Assembly (NCBI GenBank): GCA_900074745.1
Contig: LT598463.1
Coordinates: 69,926-133,925 of the forward strand
Reading direction: 5' to 3'
From: Lachancea mirantina
Lineage: Eukaryota; Ascomycota; Saccharomycetes; Saccharomycetales; Saccharomycetaceae
Length of the DNA stretch: 64,000 bases
Positions within the stretch are counted from its first letter, which is position 1, and every line of letters begins with the position of its first letter. A program made the translations under genes and the position numbers. Under the pieces are notes generated by a model. It ran no database searches. It had not been told where the DNA came from and saw only the letters and a list, made by a program, of their open reading frames with translations. Shown here one piece after another: positions 9,558-18,567 of the stretch.

Positions 9558-9796
9558 TTCAAGGTCTTAATGTAACAGCTTTTGTTTCAAATAGACGGCT
9601 CTTGGATGTTATCCAGTATCAACGTCTCCTGAGCTACCTGTTGCAACCAATTCCTTCCAAGCCGTCTGCTTTGTATACCTCGAAGGTTTCTCAAGATTCG
9701 TTCATAATAAGGCTCGATCTCTAATTAATAAAGAATTACCTTAACCAGAACGAAACCTGTCAAGACAAGATAACAGGCCAGAAAAGACTCTAGAAA

Positions 9797-10492
9797 ATGT
9801 CGTATTACAACCGTTATCGTAACCGTAAAAGGCCTGGACAGATTGGATCCAATGATCAGCCCGCTGGCGGCGAAATAGGTCACGAAACTGCCGAATTAAA
9901 CGCTATTTTTGATCTCGGAAAGAATAAAAGGGTCACCGTTAGGCAGTTCCGGAACATCAATTTAATTGATATAAGAGAGTACTACTTGGACTCCGCGAGT
10001 GGAGAGATGAAACCGGGCAAAAAGGGTATCTCACTCACGGAAGACGTTTACGACGAACTGTTGTTGCACAGGCAAAATATTGACGATGCGCTGCGCCGAC
10101 TGGGATCGCGGAGACCTCGAACGAAAACGGTGAACGTGTTGGATGACGAGGTGGCGGCTGGACGCGGAGTCGTCTCGACAGGGGCAAGTCGCGAGACATC
10201 TGAAGCGCCACGGCCAAAAAAGCCAAAACGGGAAGTCTCGAGACAAGTGACGCCCGCGCCGCCACAGGGCACTCCTGACGCCGAGAATCGACTCAAAAAT
10301 GAACGGGAGTCGCGCGCACAGCTTGTGGTACCGACTTCCAACAATAATCCCAGACTTGATGACCATATGCCAATACCGTCGAAAACCGTGACAGAGGAGT
10401 CCGATCTGGACGGCAGCGACGAGGACTTTGCATTAGCGTTGGAATCAGAGGTCAAGGACGTGAACGACGCCAACAGTAGCGAGGAAGAGTGA
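9797..10492 (+). CDS. SUB1: Sub1, PC4-type transcription coactivator
   Basis: A 231-residue nuclear protein. The PC4 single-strand DNA-binding domain is at about residues 33-105 (FDLGKNKRVTVRQFRNINLI, then REYYLDSASGEMKPGKKGIS). A basic Pro/Lys-rich segment (about 145-160) and an acidic Ser/Asp/Glu tail follow. In S. cerevisiae Sub1 acts with TFIIB and RNA polymerase II and III in initiation, elongation and termination. Orthology is supported by the neighbouring ARA2 and CCS1 genes (YMR041C, YMR038C). Confidence 0.94.
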   Translation: MSYYNRYRNRKRPGQIGSNDQPAGGEIGHETAELNAIFDLGKNKRVTVRQFRNINLIDIREYYLDSASGEMKPGKKGISLTEDVYDELLLHRQNIDDALRRLGSRRPRTKTVNVLDDEVAAGRGVVSTGASRETSEAPRPKKPKREVSRQVTPAPPQGTPDAENRLKNERESRAQLVVPTSNNNPRLDDHMPIPSKTVTEESDLDGSDEDFALALESEVKDVNDANSSEEE

Positions 10493-10512
10493 AGACGATC
10501 AACTCCAACACC

Positions 10513-10535
10513 GTCACGTGGAGTCATCACGTGAT
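10513..10535. promoter_or_regulatory. Two CACGTG (Cbf1/CDEI-type) sites before MNR2
   Basis: GTCACGTG at 10513-10520 and the palindrome ATCACGTGAT at 10526-10535 lie between the SUB1 stop and the MNR2 start. They match the RTCACRTG octamer bound by Cbf1 in S. cerevisiae; binding here is inferred. Confidence 0.5.
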
Positions 10536-10672
10536 AATCAATTATCGTACATAATCACAAATGCCCTCATCAAGAGAGCGTATAAACCATGAGCAACGCA
10601 GCAACTTTGACAAGTTCAAACCACACAGACAAGGTTTAAATGGTAGATTGATCCATAGATATTCGTGGCAAT

Positions 10673-13345
10673 ATGACCGATAAGCACCAAGCAGAGATAA
10701 CCCCGCTGTTGGGCACTGACAAAAGGTCGAAACCTCGTTCGAAAAAGAGCGGATCTCGGGGGAGACGGCGGAAGGCTGCGTTTAAAGGTCGTGACGGTGG
10801 TCATCAAGGTAATGCAGAGAATTTTGAGCCTGCAGGTAGCGTTCACGGTTCAGGAGCGACTGGGAATGATTTTGAGCAGGCCGATTCTTGGGGGATGCTG
10901 CACGATGTCGATGAAGAAGGTACTTCGTCCAGAAACTCGGTTGTGGCCCAGGGCCAATTTGCAGGGTCTTTGATTGATCACAGACCGTCTATTGCTGCAA
11001 TGGAGGCGGTGAATTCGTCCCCAGCTATCAGAAAAGTGCGTAGGCCCAGTACTAGCCGTCGTCTGCACGGATATTCGTTCAGCGGTCCGACCCGTCAAAG
11101 TCCAGACCACGAGGAAACATCGGGTGTAGCGAAAGAAGCAGTCAGAAACCACTTGCATGGCGCGAGAGACGACGTTGTAATCGATGTGGATGCACTCATG
11201 GATCATGTTAAGCGTCAACGTCGCAGCTCGGGCTCGTCGCCAAACAGTTCGGACAACTCTGAACATCCTTACAATTCGCAGCCTTCCTCGAGGCGTTCCT
11301 CAGTTAACTCATCTTTGAACGATGTTTGTTTACCTCTTGACGACGAAGAGAACTTGGCCAAAGTATGGCCTGATGTGGCCGTTTTAGAGGAATTTTCCAA
11401 AGAGGAAACGGAAAGACTCCGAAGGCAGGCGACGGAGGACGCTGAGAATTTCCATTTTCAATACGATGACGAAAGTGACATCAACGATGAGAGTGGGAAC
11501 TACGATGGTGTTCTGTTTTCGAAGCCAATTGTCACCAATATCGACGTTCCGGAGCTTGGGAACACAAGGATCAATGAAGCAGAACATTTGGAATCTGGGA
11601 GACTACGTCCAAAGAAACTTGCTCCATGGCATCTAAGGCGGAATGTTACTATGGGCGTGCCTTACATGGCTAACATTGACCGAACCAAAGCTCAAGGCGA
11701 GGATGTCGGGCAAGCTCCATTAATGACGGGGCCAAGCATTCAATATCCACCTCACATTATTTCAAACAATCCAGAACATTTCCGCTTCACTTATTTCAGG
11801 GAAGATCTGGACTCAACTATTCATTCGCCAACCATTTCGGGGCTTTTACAACCTGGTCAAAAGTTCGAAGAGCTGTTTGTGAACGCCGTCTACAATAATC
11901 AGTCGCGTAGCCCACCAAGCGAGACAAAGAGCAGCACACCTTCCCAACAAAATCATTTGCAAAATCATACCACAAGACAATCGGCGTCACTGGATTTGGA
12001 GGATATATCGCCCTTTTGGCTAGACGTATCCAATCCTACAGAGGAAGAAATGAAAGTTTTAAGCAAAGCATTCGGAATACACCCTTTGACCACAGAGGAT
12101 ATTTACTTGGGAGAAGTCCGTGAGAAAGTGGAGCTTTTCAAGGATTACTATCTTGTTTGTTTCCGGAGTTTTGACATAGTTGCAGAACGGCACGCGAAGA
12201 AAAGGAAGCAACAACAGCATGAAAGCGTAAACACAGGAAGCGAGAGTAACGAGAATAGCCGAGGATGGTTTTCCAGGAATTTGCTTAGTCGTAGGAGATC
12301 TTCGACGAACAGGACTGCAGAAACGGAGGGATCCAGCGTTAGACGCAGGATTCAAAAGGAAATTGAGGAGAACGAGAAATACAAGCGTAAGTCAGGCGAT
12401 AGACGCAAGCCCCGCGCCGGTGAACTTGAGCCATTGAACGTTTACATCATCGTTTTCCGTACCGGTGTTTTGACATTCCACTTTGCTCCCACACCGCATC
12501 CAATCAACGTGAGAAGGCGTGCACGTTTACTTAAGGACTACCTTAATGTGACTTCGGACTGGATTGCTTATGCGTTGATCGATGATATAACCGATGCGTT
12601 TGCACCTATGATCGAGCTGATTGAGGACGAAGTGTACGATATTGAGGATGCAATCCTGAAAATGCACCACAGCTCCGATGACAGCAGCTCTGATGAGAGT
12701 TCCGATGACGAAGAAAGTGCTGAAGATTTTCCTATGGCGATGGACGGCTACTCACGCAAGATGAGCGTGCTAAGCGAAAGAAGGACTTGTTCGTCGCGGT
12801 CCACGCGTGGTTACTCCACGTCAGACTCTACTTTAGAGGCAAACATCATCGGTTGGCGGCGCAAAGGCGACATGTTGAGACGTATCGGAGAATGCCGCAA
12901 ACGTGTCATGAGTATACTCAGATTACTGGGTTCCAAGGCCGACGTCATTAAGGGTTTTGCCAAGCGGTGCAACGAAGAATGGAATGTCGCCCCCCGCTCG
13001 GAGATCGGCATGTATCTTGGAGACATTCAGGACCACATAATCACCATGGTCTCCTCTTTGAATCACTACGAAAAGCTTCTAAGCCGTTCTCACTCCAATT
13101 ACCTGGCTCAGATCAATATTGATATGACCAAAGTCAACAATGACATGAACGACGTTTTGGGCAAAATCACTATCTTGGGTACCGTGGTGCTCCCAATGAA
13201 CATCATAACCGGTCTGTGGGGTATGAACGTGCTTGTTCCGGGACAAGATGAGCATTCTCTTAAGTGGTTTACATCCATTACGGGGTGCATGGTTATTTTC
13301 GCGTACTGGGCTTACGTCTACACCAAGCGGCGCTTTGGCTTTTGA
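10673..13345 (+). CDS. MNR2: Mnr2, CorA-type vacuolar magnesium transporter
   Basis: An 890-residue CorA-superfamily channel. A long, charged, Ser-rich N-terminal region (about 1-400) precedes the CorA domain. The C-terminal region has two membrane helices with the diagnostic GMN motif near residue 851 (TGLWGMNVLVPG) between them, and a basic end KRRFGF. In S. cerevisiae Mnr2 sits in the vacuole membrane and releases stored magnesium. An acidic Ser/Asp cluster interrupts the domain around residues 665-690. YKL064W next to YET1 (YKL065C) supports the call. No intron is apparent; the start is the first ATG. Confidence 0.95.
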   Translation: MTDKHQAEITPLLGTDKRSKPRSKKSGSRGRRRKAAFKGRDGGHQGNAENFEPAGSVHGSGATGNDFEQADSWGMLHDVDEEGTSSRNSVVAQGQFAGSLIDHRPSIAAMEAVNSSPAIRKVRRPSTSRRLHGYSFSGPTRQSPDHEETSGVAKEAVRNHLHGARDDVVIDVDALMDHVKRQRRSSGSSPNSSDNSEHPYNSQPSSRRSSVNSSLNDVCLPLDDEENLAKVWPDVAVLEEFSKEETERLRRQATEDAENFHFQYDDESDINDESGNYDGVLFSKPIVTNIDVPELGNTRINEAEHLESGRLRPKKLAPWHLRRNVTMGVPYMANIDRTKAQGEDVGQAPLMTGPSIQYPPHIISNNPEHFRFTYFREDLDSTIHSPTISGLLQPGQKFEELFVNAVYNNQSRSPPSETKSSTPSQQNHLQNHTTRQSASLDLEDISPFWLDVSNPTEEEMKVLSKAFGIHPLTTEDIYLGEVREKVELFKDYYLVCFRSFDIVAERHAKKRKQQQHESVNTGSESNENSRGWFSRNLLSRRRSSTNRTAETEGSSVRRRIQKEIEENEKYKRKSGDRRKPRAGELEPLNVYIIVFRTGVLTFHFAPTPHPINVRRRARLLKDYLNVTSDWIAYALIDDITDAFAPMIELIEDEVYDIEDAILKMHHSSDDSSSDESSDDEESAEDFPMAMDGYSRKMSVLSERRTCSSRSTRGYSTSDSTLEANIIGWRRKGDMLRRIGECRKRVMSILRLLGSKADVIKGFAKRCNEEWNVAPRSEIGMYLGDIQDHIITMVSSLNHYEKLLSRSHSNYLAQINIDMTKVNNDMNDVLGKITILGTVVLPMNIITGLWGMNVLVPGQDEHSLKWFTSITGCMVIFAYWAYVYTKRRFGF

Positions 13346-13446
13346 AGAGTGATACATTCCTTTAAATAAGTTTTTTGATGAGCCGTTGACCATTCAGATT
13401 GTTCTTGCTTTCAAAGTAATTGTCACGATGATGGTGGTAGTCGCCG

Positions 13447-13466
13447 AAGGTCGACTAAGGTCGACT
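13447..13466. repeat. Tandem AAGGTCGACT repeat in the CCS1 promoter
   Basis: Two perfect adjacent copies of AAGGTCGACT, each with the palindrome GTCGAC, about 160 bases before the CCS1 start. I do not know a matching yeast factor site. Confidence 0.6.
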
Positions 13467-13627
13467 TTCGTAAAGTAAGACTAGTCTAGCATTTCTGCAA
13501 TCGACATTTGTAATCGGAAAGACATCAACTCTTAAACGAACTATATAAACCAGTATTTGGAACGGAACCGAGGGGTTTCAAGGTTCGACTTTCTCAGAAT
13601 TCCCCATTCGAAGATTCTCTGGTAAGA

Positions 13628-14359
13628 ATGACGGCTACGAATTTCGATGATGTTTTCGAGGCAAACTATGCCGTTGACATGCACTGCGAGTCATGTACCA
13701 AGGATATCAAGACTTGTTTAAGCTCAATACCGGGCCTCGAACTTAATTTCTACGTTCCAGAGAAAATTCTTAACGTAAAGGGCACAGCGGCACCTTCCAC
13801 AATTATTTCGACACTACAAAAATGCGGTAGAGACGCTATTATTCGTGGAACCGGTCAACCAAACAGCGCAGCGGTGTCTATTTTGGAGACTTTTGGGCCC
13901 GTCAGTAGCAACGATACTCCAGTCCGTGGATTGGCCCGCATTGTTAGCGCGAACGAGCATAAAACGTGGTTTGATATCACCTTAAATGGCGTTCCGCATG
14001 CAGGCAAGTACTATGCGTCAATTCGTGCGTCTGGTGACATTTCAAAGGGCGCGCAATCGACAGGAGAAGCCATACAAAAATTTGACGAACCAATCGACTG
14101 TGACACACCGAGCGATCTTGGAAAGGGTTTGTACAGCGGACAAGCATTTTTGAGCGCTTCGATCCCCGTGTGGCAGCTCATTGGACGCGGATTTCTGGTG
14201 ACGACAAACGCAGATCACAAACCCGGTTCAAACTACGACATATGCGGTGTAATTGCAAGAAGCGCTGGGATTTGGGAAAACGATAAGCAAGTGTGCGCCT
14301 GCAGCGGGAAATCTGTCTGGGAAGAACGCAAAGATGCGTTGAACCGCAATATCAAATGA
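13628..14359 (+). CDS. CCS1: Ccs1, copper chaperone for superoxide dismutase
   Basis: A 243-residue protein in three parts. The N-terminal heavy-metal-associated domain has M18-H-C20-E-S-C23. A central SOD-like domain (about 78-215) lacks most metal ligands. The C-terminal tail carries C223-A-C225, the CXC motif needed for copper transfer and disulfide formation in Sod1. It acts in the cytosol and mitochondrial intermembrane space. Length fits the family (249 in S. cerevisiae). The promoter carries a tandem AAGGTCGACT repeat (13447-13466). The position after MNR2 mixes YKL064W with YMR038C as expected for a non-duplicated genome. Confidence 0.95.
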   Translation: MTATNFDDVFEANYAVDMHCESCTKDIKTCLSSIPGLELNFYVPEKILNVKGTAAPSTIISTLQKCGRDAIIRGTGQPNSAAVSILETFGPVSSNDTPVRGLARIVSANEHKTWFDITLNGVPHAGKYYASIRASGDISKGAQSTGEAIQKFDEPIDCDTPSDLGKGLYSGQAFLSASIPVWQLIGRGFLVTTNADHKPGSNYDICGVIARSAGIWENDKQVCACSGKSVWEERKDALNRNIK

Positions 14360-14430
14360 GGAGAGATCTTAACTAAATAACTGCATACTATACGTAATAA
14401 TGTCACGCGCGTCGCACTGGCCGAACGCGA

Positions 14431-14904
14431 TCACGATGGAATTTTCTTGAAAGGAGCCTTTTCGTTTATACGGCGTGCTTGTTCGTCGATAGGTTCATCA
14501 GCCTCTTCCTGTTGTTTGACGGCGCGCACGCTGTTGCCGATTTCCTTCTTGGTGTCCAGCTTGTCTGACTTGTACTCATTCTCGAGATTTTTGGTTTCCT
14601 GTTGCTTGGCTACCTCATTGTTGAACCGTTCCTTCGGCACCTTGTTGATCGCATCAGACGCATCGATTTGCGCTTCTAGAGCGTCTTTTGGAATACCAGC
14701 TTGCGCCAAAGTGGTCTCCAACTCGTAGCGCGCCTCTTCACCGCCCATAAACGTCGTCTTGACCACCATCCACACCATCAAGAGCACAATCACATACATT
14801 ATCATCTTTTTCATGGGAGTCGTTAGAAACCCACGTTTCGAGGACCCACCCTGGTTCCTGTACCGCGGTAGAAGATCATTCTTACGTCGAACTCCACCCT
14901 GCAT
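14431..14904 (-). CDS. YKL063C-like small membrane protein, function unknown
   Basis: A 157-residue protein with one transmembrane helix (about residues 31-50, after a basic stretch) and a long, charged, Glu/Lys/Gln-rich tail likely to form a coiled coil. By position it corresponds to S. cerevisiae YKL063C, a Golgi-localised protein of unknown function lying between MSN4 and MNR2; the length is similar (167). It converges on CCS1 with about 70 bases between the stops. I assign no function. Confidence 0.75.
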   Translation of the reverse strand: MQGGVRRKNDLLPRYRNQGGSSKRGFLTTPMKKMIMYVIVLLMVWMVVKTTFMGGEEARYELETTLAQAGIPKDALEAQIDASDAINKVPKERFNNEVAKQQETKNLENEYKSDKLDTKKEIGNSVRAVKQQEEADEPIDEQARRINEKAPFKKIPS

Positions 14905-16738
14905 TGCTAAGTAAACACGATGCTGGACCCGCGACCAGATTATTTCCTGTCTCTTTTGATCATCTTGATGCAGTGGTTATCTCATACAATCACTGCTAGC
15001 GCGAGTCCTACAAAGCTTATATCATTGTGTACGCGCGCCCCAAGCCCTTCGCCTCCGTAATACGCCTAAACGATATAACGCGAAAAATTACAAAAACGCG
15101 GCCAAGCACGTGATCAAGAAAACATTGATGATTTTGATCTTCGACGGGTAGAATTGCATGTTTCCGAGTGAACCCTATTCGATCTTTTTTACCCGGTAGT
15201 TTCCCTTCTGCTCTGTGCTTCCTGTCAGTGTCCGTTGGGTCAGCCAGAAGTCACTCTAAACGAAAATAACAGAGTTTCGCCTCTACGTAAATGACGATGA
15301 CAATAAGAATGCGCCTTCTCATCTGACAAGGTTCCATACCTACCATCTGATAATATTATGGCAGAACGGTCCTACTCACGGCCCATCCTCTGTTATCTGT
15401 TCGCTAGCGATAAGTGACACCGTTAAGTTAATGTCCAAAGTGGAAACGTCACGTGATCACAATGACAGAATAACCTTCGGAAGCTCAACTGGCCAGCTAC
15501 GGCAAACGACTCAGTGATGGATACGGTATTACAAGACCACCACAATGAGTCCATGCCTGACACGATGGTTGTTGTAAGTTGAAATCTTTCACCATGTATC
15601 TTGCTGGAAGTAGCGGACGATAACGGACGTAGTCTTCCGAGGATTGTACACGAGAAAATGTGGTTAGCTTCAAAAAATGGAGATTTGAATGCCCGAAACT
15701 CGAATGTTTTACGACGGAGAAAAACTATGAATAATCTAAGCACCATTCGAAACATTGTCCACAACAGAAGCTGGTAATCCTGAGTGGTTAGATGCCTGTC
15801 AAGAGTACTTGGTTGGGTGATTGGGAACGTCACAATATACGGTCCAGGTCAAAACCTTCCGTCACTGCAATAAGGAATATGAGACCTGCGCCGTACGGAT
15901 GGTCTCACTAAAAGAACCGTTAAAACTGTAGGATTTTCAAACAATAGCTAGAACTTAGAACTTCACCATGCTAAAATTCCCTCTACCCCCCACGCGTTCG
16001 CTCTTCAAAAGATGTCCAGTCATTGATACACCACGTGACCCACTGACACTCTTTTAATTTCGTAATCTAGAAGTATAGGAAACGGTTAAAGCCGTTGGGT
16101 AGAAGAAAGGCACAATGCGCAGGGCGTAACAGTAGGTCCATATGCTTCACAGTTAGTTTTCAAACGGCAGTTCGTGTGCAAAAATCACACAACAGGCGTT
16201 TATAGCGAGTGTACCTAATTGGACTTTTTAAATTCCTCAACGCGTTAAGCTTGGACGGTTTGCTGATATTTTTATCAAAGCTATGAGATTCTTATAAAGT
16301 AACTCTCGAGATAAGAAAACAGAGAAAACAAAAAATAATACAATGAAATCGCTGCCACAAGATGCGTTATAGGCGGCGGCGACGATATCGGGATAGGCTA
16401 TAGTTGCTAGCAATGGTGAAACCCGGTTTTGAAGGACGGTTTTCTTTCCAAAATATGCGAACATGCGATAGCAAAAGAAACACGATAAATTCAGCAGTGA
16501 GGCAAAATAGATGCTACACACGTTACATGCAGGCGATAACTGACAGATATTTCATAGTGATAACGGAACGGTTTTGTACAAAGATTATATAGGTTTGAAT
16601 GGCTCATGCGTATATAATGATATTATCGCGTGACTTTTCAATCCACAGTGTCTTTTGATAACGGTATATGAGGTTATAAAGCAAGCAGATGGTAAACTCG
16701 TCACCCAAGAGGCCTTTAACCATCGTCTAAAGCAGCAT
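14905..16738. promoter_or_regulatory. 1.8-kb gap holding the MSN2/4 promoter
   Basis: The longest gene-free stretch in the window. It carries RTCACGTG-type sites at 15107-15114, 15448-15457 and 16032-16039 and a TATATAA box near 16611. A GTAAGT donor-like site lies at 15574-15579, seven codons after an ATG (15553). A CACAG acceptor-like site ends at 16648, and the MSN frame is open from 16634 without an ATG until 16739. A 5' exon is therefore possible but unproven. I see no tRNA or clear snoRNA. Confidence 0.5.
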
Positions 16739-18349
16739 ATGACAGCAGAAGAAAACGAGCTGCGGGCGGACGATTTGCTACATTTTTCAAACAACTCGCT
16801 GGACCTTCGAAAAGGGTTCCAGACGGAGGGAAACGAGCGCGCAACCACGGGCAACACACCTGTCGTTGGAACGCCGCAAACCCCGTTCAAGGGCCAGTCT
16901 GGACATTCTCACAGCTCATCGTACAAGGCTGCGACTCCCGGTGCGATGGGCGAGCTCCTTGCTATGCTCGAGGACAACTCGATGCTTAACCAGTTCTCAT
17001 CCATGTCGTCTGGCACCGCTTCCCAGAACCAACTCAACAGTCACTCGTATTCGCATTCCAACACGGAGTCCAATATCAGCTCTAACGAGCTCTCGCCGCA
17101 GCAGATTTTGTCCGAGGGCATTCCGATGCCCGTGGCGTCTTCTTCTGAGTTTCAAGAGCCGTCAGCCGTTTCTGTCGACAAAAGCCTGCCATCATCAAAC
17201 CAGCCGTGCATCGACCCTAACCTTTTAAGCAACGCAAATATCTACATGGAAATGGGACTTACAGATCAGGATAACAGAGAAACCTCCGAACTTTCGTTCG
17301 GTCGTCGCCCTAGCGAACTCGCCACCAACGCAATACCGGTATTTTCGCAGGGTTCACGAGGCTCCATCTCACACGCAGTCGATTTTTGGGATTTCCCGTC
17401 ACAACGCAGCCAAAGTGCTCATGAATCAGCCTCAGATCGAATACCACAACCTCAACTCGCCGCACCCCAGGCACATCGAAAAGCAAACTTGACATCGCAG
17501 GGCCTAGGACTTCTTGCACGCTCACCACCGGGCATGGACATTCGAGAACGATCGACTCTTTCGCTGAACGAAGGCACCTCCCCTTTCAAAATAGACAACG
17601 ACCTCACCCAGTTGCTGAACGAATATAACATGAGCTACTCACATCAAAGACCTACAAGGATACGCACCGCGTCTTTTAACGCCGTTAACAATCCCAGAAA
17701 GGGATCATATTCAGACCCGCGACGCGTTCAAAAACAACGCGCCTCCATGTCCCTGGTGGACGGTAACAATCAAGACCTGATTTCCAAACTTTACGATGAA
17801 ATGTCCAATTCACGGTCCAAGGTGGCCAATCGGTCGTGGGAAAGTGCGATAATCTCGGACGATGACGACGAAGATGACGAAGTAGACGCAGTTGTAAACA
17901 ACCCAATTTCAGACGATCCGCCCCACCAGTTTGTGCACCCCAACGTGCTCAACAGCACTGATTTTAGTAATACCCACAATAATTTGAAGAGTACAAGTTT
18001 CGACATCGGCAGGTCCGCTGCAAGAAACTCCAATTTTTCTGCGAATTCCTCACTTTCACCTCCCCTGCATTCTACTATTTCATCCTCGTCTAATGGCAAA
18101 CGCAAGCATCCACCTATGACAAAAACTCGTGGCAGTAAATCCACGTCACCTCTCGAAGAGGAAGAAAAACCATTCAGATGTCAAGAATGTCCGAAAGCAT
18201 TTCGTCGCAGTGAACATCTAAAACGCCATATCAGATCGGTGCACTCTTCCGAACGACCATTCCATTGTTCTTTCTGTGATAAAAAGTTCAGTCGCAGTGA
18301 TAATCTCTCTCAACATCTAAAAACGCACAAGAAACATGGTGACTTCTGA
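16739..18349 (+). CDS. MSN2: Msn2/Msn4 general stress-response zinc-finger factor
   Basis: 536 residues from the first in-frame ATG. Two C2H2 zinc fingers close the protein (about 476-532; [17 protein letters not shown], then [17 protein letters not shown], ending HKKHGDF), nearly identical to S. cerevisiae Msn2/Msn4, which bind the stress element AGGGG. Upstream are the family's Motif A equivalent, with a PKA-type RRPS, and Motif B ([12 protein letters not shown]). One gene stands for both MSN2 (YMR037C) and MSN4 (YKL062W). The start is uncertain: the frame stays open another 35 codons upstream without an ATG, so an upstream exon could add residues. Confidence 0.93.
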   Translation: MTAEENELRADDLLHFSNNSLDLRKGFQTEGNERATTGNTPVVGTPQTPFKGQSGHSHSSSYKAATPGAMGELLAMLEDNSMLNQFSSMSSGTASQNQLNSHSYSHSNTESNISSNELSPQQILSEGIPMPVASSSEFQEPSAVSVDKSLPSSNQPCIDPNLLSNANIYMEMGLTDQDNRETSELSFGRRPSELATNAIPVFSQGSRGSISHAVDFWDFPSQRSQSAHESASDRIPQPQLAAPQAHRKANLTSQGLGLLARSPPGMDIRERSTLSLNEGTSPFKIDNDLTQLLNEYNMSYSHQRPTRIRTASFNAVNNPRKGSYSDPRRVQKQRASMSLVDGNNQDLISKLYDEMSNSRSKVANRSWESAIISDDDDEDDEVDAVVNNPISDDPPHQFVHPNVLNSTDFSNTHNNLKSTSFDIGRSAARNSNFSANSSLSPPLHSTISSSSNGKRKHPPMTKTRGSKSTSPLEEEEKPFRCQECPKAFRRSEHLKRHIRSVHSSERPFHCSFCDKKFSRSDNLSQHLKTHKKHGDF

Positions 18350-18567
18350 TCAAATATAGTATATATATACTTACTCTCTCAAATAATCCCTCTCCCTTTT
18401 CCCTAGCTAAAACGTGTGTCAGCGTAGCCCATTCATGACTGTGTAGATTACCGTCCGTTATCGACACCTGGGTAGGGCATCGTCAAAATAACGTCAAAAA
18501 TTTAAGTTACCGGGATCATCATCAATATCAAAAGAGGACAACCCTCAAAGGTGAAACCGTCGCCCCC

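Noticed and set aside
10048-10530. 160-codon minus-strand frame over SUB1
   Set aside because: Antisense to a clear coding gene; Ser-rich shadow of its codons.
13570-13600. GGTTCGACTTTC resembling a tRNA T-loop
   Set aside because: No cloverleaf can be formed; it is CCS1 leader sequence.
15423-15755. 110-codon minus-strand ATG frame in the MSN promoter gap
   Set aside because: No recognisable motif and no neighbour support; could be chance.
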